In this document: in pieces, positions 56,864 to 64,000 of the stretch
How positions within the stretch are numbered: the first letter of the stretch is position 1
Layout: every line of letters starts with the position of its first letter
Assembly (NCBI GenBank): GCA_035632055.1
Contig: DASQHO010000006.1
Location: forward strand, 1-64,000
Source: REEB95 sp035632055
GTDB taxonomy: Bacteria > Pseudomonadota > Alphaproteobacteria > ATCC43930 > CGMCC-115725
Length of the DNA stretch: 64,000 nt
Direction of reading: 5' to 3'
Notes under the pieces: generated by a model
What the model was told of the DNA's origin: nothing
Database searches by the model: none
The model's input: only the letters and a program-made list of their open reading frames with translations
Translations under genes and position numbers: made by a program

Positions 56864-57825
56864 GAATCGAACCCGTAGGCGGCCGGGCTGGCGAGGCCGC
56901 GGTGGAAACGCAGCTTCTGCAAATATTCGAGCGGGTCCTTCGGCCGCACGAAAGCACCTGGCGCCTGATGCAGGCGGTCGTAAAGGCGCGTCAGCAAGAA
57001 GCGGATGGCGCTGCCGCGTGCTAGCAGCGGCAGGGCCTCGATCTCGGCATTCGACAGCGGCCGCGTCGCCCGGTACTTCGCTAGCAGCAGTTTGGCCTTG
57101 GTGACATTGAAGCTGCCGTCGCTCTCGAAGCACCAAGCGTTGAGGCAGATCGCCAGATCATAGGCGAAGAAATCGGTGCAGGCGAAATAGAAGTCGATCA
57201 GGCCCGAAACCGCTTCACCGCGGAAGAAGACGTTGTCCGGAAAGAGGTCCGCGTGAATGATGCCGCGTGGCAAATCGTGCGGCCACAGCCGCCGCAGTTC
57301 GGCAAGTTCCGTGCGCAGCTCTTCGGCCAAGCCGGCCTTCACCTCATCAGCGCGCGCGGCGCAGGCACCATAAAGCCGCTCCCAACCGGTGAGCGACAGG
57401 TCGTTAGCGCGATTCGACGAAAAGCTGGCGCCAGCGTGATGCAGCTGTGCCAGCGCGCCGCCGAGACCGGCGCAATGATAGGGATGGATGCGCCGCGGCC
57501 ACATGCCGTCGAGGAAGCTGATGATCGCCGCTGGCCGGCCGCACAGCTTGCGGAGCGCCCCGCCGTCGCGGCCGTGGATCGGCGTCGGGCAGGGGATATT
57601 GTGCTTCGCTAGGTGCTCCATCAGCGCCAGAAAGAAGGGCAGATCGGCCGGTGCAACGCGCTTTTCGTAGAGCGTCAGGATGTAGGTGCCGGACTCGGTG
57701 CGCAGCAGATAGTTCGAATTCTCGACACCTTCGGCGATGCCCTTGCACGACACCACTTCGCCGATTGCGTACTCGGCGATGAAAGCCCTCAGCTCCTCGT
57801 CGGGAACGTCCGTGTAGACCGCCAT
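56860..57825 (-). CDS. thrB: Homoserine kinase (APH-fold, type II)
   Basis: ThrB phosphorylates homoserine, the substrate step before ThrC. The 321-residue protein is of the aminoglycoside-phosphotransferase-like class, not the GHMP class: GIAEGVENSNYLL, then the catalytic loop IIHADLFPDNVFF and the metal-binding LIDFYFAC. In many relatives ispH precedes it near surf1; here ispH is absent and thrB-rnhA lies in a separate minus-strand unit. Confidence 0.95.
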   Translation of the reverse strand: MAVYTDVPDEELRAFIAEYAIGEVVSCKGIAEGVENSNYLLRTESGTYILTLYEKRVAPADLPFFLALMEHLAKHNIPCPTPIHGRDGGALRKLCGRPAAIISFLDGMWPRRIHPYHCAGLGGALAQLHHAGASFSSNRANDLSLTGWERLYGACAARADEVKAGLAEELRTELAELRRLWPHDLPRGIIHADLFPDNVFFRGEAVSGLIDFYFACTDFFAYDLAICLNAWCFESDGSFNVTKAKLLLAKYRATRPLSNAEIEALPLLARGSAIRFLLTRLYDRLHQAPGAFVRPKDPLEYLQKLRFHRGLASPAAYGFDS

Positions 57826-57950
57826 GCGGATTACGACTCGCGACGCGCGGGCGCTTGTGCGGCCCTGGATCGTCGAATAGAGTGCGAGCCGATTTTTCGC
57901 CCGCTGTTTTTTGGCACGTTAATACAGGCAGAACCCCTAAGGAAAGGGAG

Positions 57951-58508
57951 ATGAAGAGACCAGACTCCGCGGGGCGGCTGAAACGTCAATTGGCGATGGT
58001 CGCGGTGATGGCATTGCCGGTTTTGCTCGCGGGATGCTTCGGCAAGACTAGCGCCGAAAGCCTAACCTGTCCTAGCAGCGCGCCGACACCCGGCCTCGAC
58101 GTCGCGCCGCTTTTCTCCGGCGCCAGCCGTACCCGCGATGATGTCGCTGCAGCGGCACGGATTCTCGCCGTCAAGGACTCGTGTACCGAAGAAAATAACG
58201 GCATTCGTGTCGACGTCACGGTCGCGTTTTCGATCGTCCGCGCATCGCCCCAGGTGCAGAATTCGCAATTCACCTATTTCGTCGCGGTGGTGGACGGAGC
58301 TAGCAACATCTTGAACGAGCAGCGGTTCGGCCTAGCAGCACATTTTGCCGGCAACGAAAATTTCCTGGCGACAACCGAGAACATCACCGTGCATCTGCCG
58401 GTGAAACGCGTTGCAGCGGGTGAGGATTACGGCATTGTCGCCGGCTTCCAGCTGACGCCGGATCAGATTCAGTTCAACAACGCGCAGCAGCAACCCGCGG
58501 CGCAATGA
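57951..58508 (+). CDS. Conserved-type lipoprotein of unknown function
   Basis: The 185-residue protein has a lipoprotein signal ending VLLAGC and an acylated Cys near residue 27. The mature part has CPSSAPTPGLDVAPLF, a second Cys at about 81 in DSCTEENNG, and beta-rich segments such as GIRVDVTVAFSIVRASP, suggesting a small beta-sandwich. I do not recognise a named family. A GGAAAGGGAG site sits directly before the ATG. It is coupled by ATGA to the KirBac channel gene. The 125-bp gap upstream, divergent from thrB, carries a T-rich stretch. Confidence 0.75.
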   Translation: MKRPDSAGRLKRQLAMVAVMALPVLLAGCFGKTSAESLTCPSSAPTPGLDVAPLFSGASRTRDDVAAAARILAVKDSCTEENNGIRVDVTVAFSIVRASPQVQNSQFTYFVAVVDGASNILNEQRFGLAAHFAGNENFLATTENITVHLPVKRVAAGEDYGIVAGFQLTPDQIQFNNAQQQPAAQ

Positions 58509-59422
58509 GCGACGGACGCAAGCGGATCAAGTTGCCCTCCGCCGCGCCGACGCCAGCCGCCAGATTTCCGGTTTTGCGCGGCATGCGTGCCATGCGCGCA
58601 GCGCGCCGGCGTGGCCAGTCGCGCACCGACATCTATCACTCGCTGCTGACGGTCTCGTGGGCGGGATTCTTCGGATTACTGACTGCCGCCTACGCGTTGT
58701 TCAACGTCGTTTTCGCGCTGCTCTACTTGGTGCAGGGCGGCGCGATCGCCAATGCCAAGTCGGGTTCGTTCGCCGACGCTTTCTTTTTCAGTGTCCAGAC
58801 GATGGCGACGATCGGCTACGGCGACATGCATCCCGCGACGTTTTATGCCAACGCAGTGGTGACAGTCGAAGTGCTGCTCGGCATGACCGGGTTCGCGCTC
58901 GCCACCGGCCTGATCTTCGCCCGCTTCTCGCGGCCGACGGCGCGCGTCATGTTCAGCGACGTCGCTGTCGTCAGCCGTTACGACGGCGTGCCGACGCTGA
59001 TGTTCCGTGCCGCCAATCAACGTCGAAACCGGATTCTCGAAGCGTCGGTGAACGTCATGCTGGTGCGCAATGAGGTGACGGCCGAAGGTCAGGTGATGCG
59101 GCGCTTCTATGACTTGAAGGTGGCGCGCCGGCACAATCCGACGTTCGTGCTCACCTGGACGGTGATGCATCCGATCGACGAAACCAGCCCGCTGCACGAT
59201 GCCAGCGCGGCGACGTTACGTGAGCAGGAGGCGGAGATCGTCGCCAGCATCGGCGGCCTCGACGAAAGCTTCGCACAGACGATCCATGCCCGGAAAAGCT
59301 ACCAGCCGGAGGATATCCGCTGGGGCTGGCGCCTGACCGACATCATCGGCCGCACATCGGAAGGCCGGCTCACCATTGATTACGACCGATTCCACGACGC
59401 CGAAGAGGAATCCGGCGGCTGA
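58505..59422 (+). CDS. Inward-rectifier potassium channel (KirBac family)
   Basis: The 305-residue protein has two membrane helices (about 48-72 and 115-140) flanking a pore helix and selectivity filter TIGYGD at 102-107. The cytoplasmic C-terminal half is the immunoglobulin-like Kir domain, with FSRPTARVMFSDVAVVSRYDGVPTL and the LTWTVMHPIDETSPL segment. It should form tetramers conducting potassium at the inner membrane. It starts in the stop codon of the lipoprotein gene. Confidence 0.93.
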   Translation: MSDGRKRIKLPSAAPTPAARFPVLRGMRAMRAARRRGQSRTDIYHSLLTVSWAGFFGLLTAAYALFNVVFALLYLVQGGAIANAKSGSFADAFFFSVQTMATIGYGDMHPATFYANAVVTVEVLLGMTGFALATGLIFARFSRPTARVMFSDVAVVSRYDGVPTLMFRAANQRRNRILEASVNVMLVRNEVTAEGQVMRRFYDLKVARRHNPTFVLTWTVMHPIDETSPLHDASAATLREQEAEIVASIGGLDESFAQTIHARKSYQPEDIRWGWRLTDIIGRTSEGRLTIDYDRFHDAEEESGG

Positions 59423-59442
59423 ATGCCAGGTCCGCGTCGCCG

Positions 59443-59958
59443 TCAGGAATCGTAGGACACGACCGACGTGAACGGTACGTCGAGCCGTTTGCGGCCATTG
59501 AGGAAGTTGAGCTCGATGATGCACCCGGCGGCAACGACCTCGCCGCCGACCTTGCGGCAGAGATTGATCGCTGCTTCAAGCGTGCCGCCAGTCGCAAGCA
59601 GATCGTCGAGCACGGCGACGCGCCGGCCGCGTTCAATCGCGTCGGCCTGAATCTCGATCGTATCGGTGCCGTATTCCAAGGCATACGTGTAGGGTATCGT
59701 CGCACCGGGCAACTTGCCGCGCTTGCGTACCATGACGAAGCCAATGCCGAGCGCCAGCGCAAGCGGCGCCGCGACCAGAAAACCGCGCGATTCGATGCCG
59801 ACCAGCAATTCGGGCCGATGCGGCGCGAGCGCCTTCTCCATCCGCTCGACGGTCGTCTGCCACGCCTTGGCATGTGCCAGAAGTGTCGAGATGTCATAGA
59901 AGAGAATCCCCTTCTTGGGAAAATCCGGCACGCCGCGGATGTGCTGCTTCAGGTCCAT
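59443..59958 (-). CDS. apt: Adenine phosphoribosyltransferase
   Basis: Apt salvages adenine to AMP using PRPP. The 171-residue protein has PDFPKKGILFYDIS, the flexible-loop region RKRGKLPGATIPY and the PRPP-binding VAVLDDLLATGGT. A GAGGCGGGG site supports the ATG at 59958. It is convergent with the KirBac gene (20 bp) and divergent from the transporter operon (104 bp). Confidence 0.96.
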   Translation of the reverse strand: MDLKQHIRGVPDFPKKGILFYDISTLLAHAKAWQTTVERMEKALAPHRPELLVGIESRGFLVAAPLALALGIGFVMVRKRGKLPGATIPYTYALEYGTDTIEIQADAIERGRRVAVLDDLLATGGTLEAAINLCRKVGGEVVAAGCIIELNFLNGRKRLDVPFTSVVSYDS

Positions 59959-60062
59959 TGCCCCGCCTCGATGGAAATCGTGGCCCAATCTAGACTGCGG
60001 GCTCGGGGATGCGAAAGCGCCGTCTTGCGCTAATATGGGCGCTGGTCCGGCCGAGGGAATGA

Positions 60063-61187
60063 ATGGCCCAATCCATCGAGCAGACACGTGACGGCGATGC
60101 GCTCGTGCTGCGGCCGCGCGGCCGCTGGGTGGTCGCCGATGCCCAGGCGCTCAACGATCGTCTCTCAGAAGTCAAAGCGGGGGCGGTGCGGCGCGTGCGT
60201 ATCGACCTTGCCGGCATCGAGGCTATGGACACCACCGGTGCCTGGCTGTTGTTCCGGTTGAAGCGCGGCCTCGAAGCGGGTGGCGCTGCCGTCAGCGTCG
60301 ATCACGTCGGCGCCGAACTGGCGCCGTTGTTGAATCAAGTCGAGAGACGCCAAGCCAGCCCAATTACGCCGGTACGCCGCGGCTTTGGACCGTTCTTGCT
60401 GCTGGCGCATATCGGCTTCCGCACCGTCGAGCTGCTGCGCGTGGGCCGAGCCCTGCTCGGCTTCTTCGGTGAAGTCGCGATCACGTTCGTGCGCACCGCG
60501 GCGCGGCCGCGACGTTTGCGCTTCACGCCGATGGTGGCGCAAATGCAGCGCGCCGGCGTCTCGGCGCTCGGCATCGTCGGGCTGCTGTCGTTCCTCGTCG
60601 GCATCGTCATGACCTACATCGGCGCGCAGCAGCTTAAGCCCTATGGTGCCGAGATTTTCACCGTCAACCTGCTCGCCGTCGGCTTCCTGCGCGAACTCGG
60701 CGGGCTGTTGGCCGCAATTATTATCGCCGGCCGGTCGGGTAGCGCCTTCACCGCCGAGATTGGCGCCATGATCGTTAACGAGGAAGTCGACGCGATGCGC
60801 ACGCTGGGGCTCGATCCGATCGAAGTCCTCGTGGTACCGCGCATCCTCGGACTGATCCTGACGCTGCCGTTTTTGACATTCTGGGCCGATTTCGCGGGTC
60901 TCGCGGGCGGCGCGGTGATGTGCCGCACGTCGCTCGATATCCCGCTGACAACGTTTCTTGTGCAGCTGCACGGCGCGGTGTCGCTGTGGAGCGTATTTCT
61001 CGGTATCATCAAGGCGCCATTCTTCGCCGCCTGTATTGCGCTCATCGGCTGCAATGAAGGTCTGCTGGTGACCCGCAGCGCTGAAAGCGTCGGGCGGCGT
61101 ACGACGCAGTCCGTGGTCCAATCCATATTCCTGGTCATCGTGCTCGATGCGATCTTCTCGATCTTCTTCAATGCGCTCGGCATCTGA
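60063..61187 (+). CDS. MlaE-type lipid transport permease with N-terminal STAS domain
   Basis: The 374-residue protein fuses a STAS domain (about 1-105, RVRIDLAGIEAMDTTGAWLL) to an MlaE permease with about five to six helices. Permease motifs include FLVGIVMTYIGAQQL, ELGGLLAAIIIAGRSGSAFTAEIG and EEVDAMRTLGLDP. In E. coli the STAS protein MlaB is separate. With the ATPase and MCE protein it should move phospholipids between the membranes. It opens a five-gene run. Confidence 0.93.
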   Translation: MAQSIEQTRDGDALVLRPRGRWVVADAQALNDRLSEVKAGAVRRVRIDLAGIEAMDTTGAWLLFRLKRGLEAGGAAVSVDHVGAELAPLLNQVERRQASPITPVRRGFGPFLLLAHIGFRTVELLRVGRALLGFFGEVAITFVRTAARPRRLRFTPMVAQMQRAGVSALGIVGLLSFLVGIVMTYIGAQQLKPYGAEIFTVNLLAVGFLRELGGLLAAIIIAGRSGSAFTAEIGAMIVNEEVDAMRTLGLDPIEVLVVPRILGLILTLPFLTFWADFAGLAGGAVMCRTSLDIPLTTFLVQLHGAVSLWSVFLGIIKAPFFAACIALIGCNEGLLVTRSAESVGRRTTQSVVQSIFLVIVLDAIFSIFFNALGI

Positions 61188-61965
61188 CGCCGCCACGGCA
61201 CCGGTCGTGCGCGTGCACGGCCTGGCGACCAAGGTCGGCGGCAGGATCCTGGTGCGCGATGCCACCTTCGATTTGCGGTCCGGCGAGGTTCTCGGCGTGG
61301 TCGGCGCGTCCGGCGCCGGCAAATCGGTCCTGCTGCGCACGATCGTCGGCTTGACACCGCCGGCTGCCGGCACGATCGAGATTTTCGGCGAGGAGCTCGG
61401 ACGGCCAGGACAGGCCGATCTGCGGCGCTTCGGCAAACTGTGGGGCGTACTGTTTCAGGACGGCGCGTTGTTCAGTTCGTTGACGGTCGCCGAGAACATA
61501 ATGGTACCGCTGCGCGAGCGGCTGCACCTGTCGCCGGCGCTGATGCACGATATTGCCGCGCTCAAGATTGCGCTTGTTGGCCTTCCGTCCGATACGGCCA
61601 AGAAAATGCCGGCTGAACTATCCGGCGGTATGCGCAAGCGCGCAGGCCTCGCGCGGGCGCTGGCCCTCGATCCGAAGCTATTGTTCCTCGACGAGCCGAC
61701 CGCCGGACTTGATCCAATCGCGGCCACGGAATTTGATGGTCTCGTGCGCGATCTCAAGGAGAGCCTCGGCCTGACGGTGTTCATGGTGACCCATGACCTC
61801 GACAGCCTGATAGCGATTTGTGACCGGATTGCCGTCATCGTCGATCAGCGCTTAGTGATCGGCACGCTCGCCGAGCTAGTGCGCAATCCCCACCCCTGGA
61901 TCGAGGCGTATTTCAGCGGCCCGCGTGGGCGTGCCGCGCGGATCGCCGAAGCTGCCAACGGGTAA
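61171..61965 (+). CDS. MlaF-type lipid transport ATPase
   Basis: The ABC ATPase powers the lipid transporter. In about 264 residues it has Walker A GASGAGKS, the family-specific signature LSGGMRKRAGLARAL and Walker B LLFLDEPTAGLDP, with HD switch TMVTHDLD-like sequence (MVTHDLDSL). The ATG at 61171 overlaps the permease end by 17 bases; the open frame has another ATG at 61147. Neither has a good ribosome site, which suggests coupling to the permease. Confidence 0.93.
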   Translation: MRSASDAATAPVVRVHGLATKVGGRILVRDATFDLRSGEVLGVVGASGAGKSVLLRTIVGLTPPAAGTIEIFGEELGRPGQADLRRFGKLWGVLFQDGALFSSLTVAENIMVPLRERLHLSPALMHDIAALKIALVGLPSDTAKKMPAELSGGMRKRAGLARALALDPKLLFLDEPTAGLDPIAATEFDGLVRDLKESLGLTVFMVTHDLDSLIAICDRIAVIVDQRLVIGTLAELVRNPHPWIEAYFSGPRGRAARIAEAANG

Positions 61966-61969
61966 GGTC

Positions 61970-62806
61970 ATGGAAACGCGCGCCGAATACGTGCTCGTCG
62001 GAGGTTTCGTCGTCATCCTGCTGGCCGGGCTGGCGGTGGTGTTGCTGTGGTTCGTCCAGGCGCCGTTCAAAGTCAGCGCTGCGCACTACGATATCTACTT
62101 CGACGGCTCGATTTCTGGTCTCGATATCGGGTCCGACGTCCGCTACAACGGCGTTCTGGTCGGCCGCGTGGCGAAGATCACGCTCGATCCGCAACGGCCG
62201 ACCCAGGTGCACGTCACCGTCGATATCAACCAGGACATGACCATACGTAGCGACGCCGTCGCCGAATTGCAGGTGAAAGGCCTCACCGGTACGGCCTTTG
62301 TCGAGATCACCGGCGGCAGCGGCACGGCGCCGCCGCTCGTCGCCGAAAATGGCCAGCGTTATCCAGTCATCCGATCGCGTTCGTCGCAATTGACGGAGCT
62401 GTTCAACGGCATGCCGGTTCTCATCCAGAAGCTGTCGACGCTTGCCGATCAGCTCAATGGAGTCACCGACGCGCAAAACCGCGCAGCGTTCGCCGAGACG
62501 CTTGCCAATATGCGGCAAGTAAGTGCAGTGCTCGCAGCGCATTCCCGCGACATCGACACATCGCTCGGCGGCCTATCGGCGGCGGTCAAACATTTCGACC
62601 AGGCTGCCAACAATCTCGATCAGATGATGCGCGAAAGCCGGAAGCCGGTCAGCGACTTCACCAGCCGCGGTCTGCCCGAGCTGCAACAGCTCCTCGCCGA
62701 TTCGCGCGTCCTGGTCACCGAGCTGACACGGCTTGTCGATTCGCTCAATCGCGATCCGTCGCAGGTGATCTACGGCAACCGCCTGCAAGGCTATACTCCC
62801 CACTGA
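61970..62806 (+). CDS. MlaD-like MCE-domain lipid-binding protein
   Basis: The 278-residue protein has one N-terminal helix (about 7-28), a single MCE domain (about 38-115, with GLDIGSDVRYNGVLVGRV and GLTGTAFVEI) and a long helical C-terminal part (about 140-255). It should form a ring in the periplasm that channels lipid. It is longer than E. coli MlaD and its helical tail is closer to LetB/PqiB or Mce-type proteins. The ATG at 61970 follows the ATPase stop by four bases. Confidence 0.92.
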   Translation: METRAEYVLVGGFVVILLAGLAVVLLWFVQAPFKVSAAHYDIYFDGSISGLDIGSDVRYNGVLVGRVAKITLDPQRPTQVHVTVDINQDMTIRSDAVAELQVKGLTGTAFVEITGGSGTAPPLVAENGQRYPVIRSRSSQLTELFNGMPVLIQKLSTLADQLNGVTDAQNRAAFAETLANMRQVSAVLAAHSRDIDTSLGGLSAAVKHFDQAANNLDQMMRESRKPVSDFTSRGLPELQQLLADSRVLVTELTRLVDSLNRDPSQVIYGNRLQGYTPH

Positions 62807-63429
62807 TGGTCATGCGGCACGTCGCGATCCTCCTCCTGACCCTGGCGCTCGCTGGCTGCAGCGGTTTGCTGCCGTCGCCGCCGCCGCCGCCGAATCTCTA
62901 CCGGCTGTCGCCTGCCCAATCTGCACCGGCTGACGATTCGATGATCGCGGCGCAAATCCTCGTCGGCGGCATCGCCGCGCCCGGCGCGCTTGATACGGCC
63001 CGGATCGCGCTCAGTCCGAGCGCGACGCGCCTTGAATATTACGCCGACGCGGAATGGACCGACCGGGCACCTGCCTTGGTCGAGAACCTGCTGCTCGATA
63101 CGCTCGCGCATGCGGGCCGGTTCAGCCGGGTAGCGCGGCGGTCGCTGGCGCTGCATGCCGATTACGTCGTACTCGGCGCGCTCGATCATTTCGAGGCGGA
63201 TTACAGCGCCGGCGCGCCGCCGCAAATACGGGTGACGATCGATTTACGGGTGCTGCGCATGCCCGACGGCGACATTCTCGCGCAACGGCAATTCGCCGCT
63301 GTCGTGCCGGCGGCCCAAAACACCGTGCCGGCGGTCGTCGACGCGTTCGACGCCGCAAGCCACCAGGCGCTGCGCGACGCGCCGGCCTGGATCGCCGGCT
63401 CCCTGCCACGGACCGCGAAACGGTCTTGA
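62806..63429 (+). CDS. ABC-type transport auxiliary lipoprotein (PqiC-like)
   Basis: The 207-residue protein has a lipoprotein signal ending LALAGC, a Pro-rich linker (SPPPPPPN) and the PqiC/DUF330 pattern: NLYRLSP, then LSPSATRLEYYADAEWTDRAPALVE and VLGALDHFEADY. It should sit in the outer membrane or periplasm as acceptor for the MCE pathway, in place of the MlaC/MlaA pair. Its start overlaps the MCE gene stop by one base. Confidence 0.88.
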   Translation: MVMRHVAILLLTLALAGCSGLLPSPPPPPNLYRLSPAQSAPADDSMIAAQILVGGIAAPGALDTARIALSPSATRLEYYADAEWTDRAPALVENLLLDTLAHAGRFSRVARRSLALHADYVVLGALDHFEADYSAGAPPQIRVTIDLRVLRMPDGDILAQRQFAAVVPAAQNTVPAVVDAFDAASHQALRDAPAWIAGSLPRTAKRS

Positions 63430-64000
63430 CGATCTTGCCGTTGCAGCGTCCCGACCGGACTATACTCGAGTGTCAGGCGCGCTACGGCGAGAACGTCGTG
63501 CGATGGCGTGACACCCTGGCGCATGATGGACGCACTGTCGTTTCGGCTGCGCTCGGCGGCGTGAGCCGCGTATATCACTGGCGCCATTATCCGGCGGGCG
63601 ACGTCTACGACCCGGCGACACACGCGCAGTATTTCTATCATGCGCATTCGCCGCAACCGCGCACCGCTATTCATGGCGAACACGGCCATTTCCACGCCTT
63701 CCTGCGCGCGGGCGGGCTCAAGCCGGGCGCGCGGCCGCTCGTCATGCCCGAGCTGGCGATCGCCGGCCATCCCGCGACACCGGCGCCGTCCGCGCCGTCC
63801 GCGCCGGCGCCGGCCGGCGAGCCCGACGAGCCCTGGGTTCATCTCGTTGCGGTCGCGATGGATCGCGCCGGAAAGCCGTTGCGTCTCTTCACGACCAACC
63901 GTTGGGTCACTGGCGAGACCTGGTACGGTGCGGCCGACATCACTGCATCGCTCGATCGCTTCGCCATAGGCGGTGAGCAGGCGAGCCCGCTCGACCAATG
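63426..64000 (+). CDS. Unknown protein with a His-rich segment (3' end outside window)
   Basis: A TTG inside the stop of the PqiC-like gene opens a frame that continues to the window edge (about 191 residues). It shows ARYGENVVRWRDTLAHDGR, VYHWRHYPAGDVYDP, a His-rich stretch YHAHSP...HGEHGHFHAFLRAGG, an Ala/Pro linker, then EPWVHLVAVAMDRAGKPLRLFTTNRWVTGETW. The HGEHGHFH segment could bind metal. No signal peptide is visible. It may resemble an uncharacterised DUF family, but I cannot name it with confidence. Coupling to the transport operon is the only context. Confidence 0.65.
   Translation, partial: MTILPLQRPDRTILECQARYGENVVRWRDTLAHDGRTVVSAALGGVSRVYHWRHYPAGDVYDPATHAQYFYHAHSPQPRTAIHGEHGHFHAFLRAGGLKPGARPLVMPELAIAGHPATPAPSAPSAPAPAGEPDEPWVHLVAVAMDRAGKPLRLFTTNRWVTGETWYGAADITASLDRFAIGGEQASPLDQ

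Noticed and set aside
60165..61436. 423-codon frame antisense to the STAS-permease and ATPase genes
   Set aside because: The composition is Arg/Asp/Gln-rich without hydrophobic core pattern; both underlying genes are certain.

Overview
The window reads as ordinary chromosome from a GC-rich alphaproteobacterium. The evidence is the gene content: an aa3-type cytochrome oxidase operon of alphaproteobacterial layout, a short Pgi, a BamF-like lipoprotein, an ScfR-type regulator, a DUF374 acyltransferase beside waaA/lpxK, a plant-type glutamate-cysteine ligase, a mitochondrial-processing-peptidase-like M16 protease and a KirBac channel. It is Gram-negative (lipid A and Kdo genes, TldD/PmbA, Mla-type transport), aerobic and ubiquinone-using. 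The genus cannot be fixed by eye. I see no rRNA, tRNA, CRISPR array, insertion sequence or prophage.

Layout. 1-9.9 kb is the most accessory part: a truncated Cache/PAS sensor histidine kinase (-), a D-threonine-aldolase-type PLP enzyme (+), a RidA homologue and a sugar-acid-type IlvD/Edd dehydratase (-), a tandem Usp protein and a GAF-GGDEF cyclase (+), an OmpA-type lipoprotein, hisI and a Rieske oxygenase (-). 10.1-19.6 kb is a plus-strand run: MaoC hydratase, ribF, ileS, lspA, bamF-like, pgi, mutL, queC. 19.6-25.3 kb alternates strands: ScfR-type regulator, panE, rsmD, a class I amidotransferase, tadA and purD, with convergent 3' overlaps. 25.4-27.7 kb holds xseA and an M23 peptidase-like protein. 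27.6-36.4 kb is a minus-strand envelope block read ubiA, METTL20-like methyltransferase, pmbA, msbA, DUF374 acyltransferase, waaA, lpxK, lpxL. 36.4-38.6 kb holds rsmE and gshA.

38.6-41.9 kb carries tldD, translationally coupled to a secreted, agarase-like TIM-barrel protein. 42.2-53.1 kb is a dense respiratory operon: ctaC, ctaD, ctaB, a 44-residue membrane protein, ctaG, ctaE, DUF983, surf1, an M32 carboxypeptidase, thrC, an M16 peptidase and a GNAT acetyltransferase, mostly joined by 4-nt overlaps. 53.1-57.8 kb has YqgE, an ScsB/DsbD-like thiol-disulfide reductase, a peroxiredoxin, rnhA and thrB. 57.9-59.4 kb is a lipoprotein/KirBac channel pair, and after apt, 60.1-63.4 kb is a lipid-transport operon (STAS-permease fusion, ATPase, MCE protein, PqiC-like lipoprotein) followed by a truncated unknown gene.

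Nothing here is clearly a new system. The most rewarding leads are the tldD-coupled glycoside-hydrolase-like protein, the short membrane protein inside the cox operon, substituted key residues in the RidA, M23 and CoxB homologues, and several dyads in the few non-coding gaps. All residue statements come from direct reading. Family assignments are by recognition and were not checked by searches.
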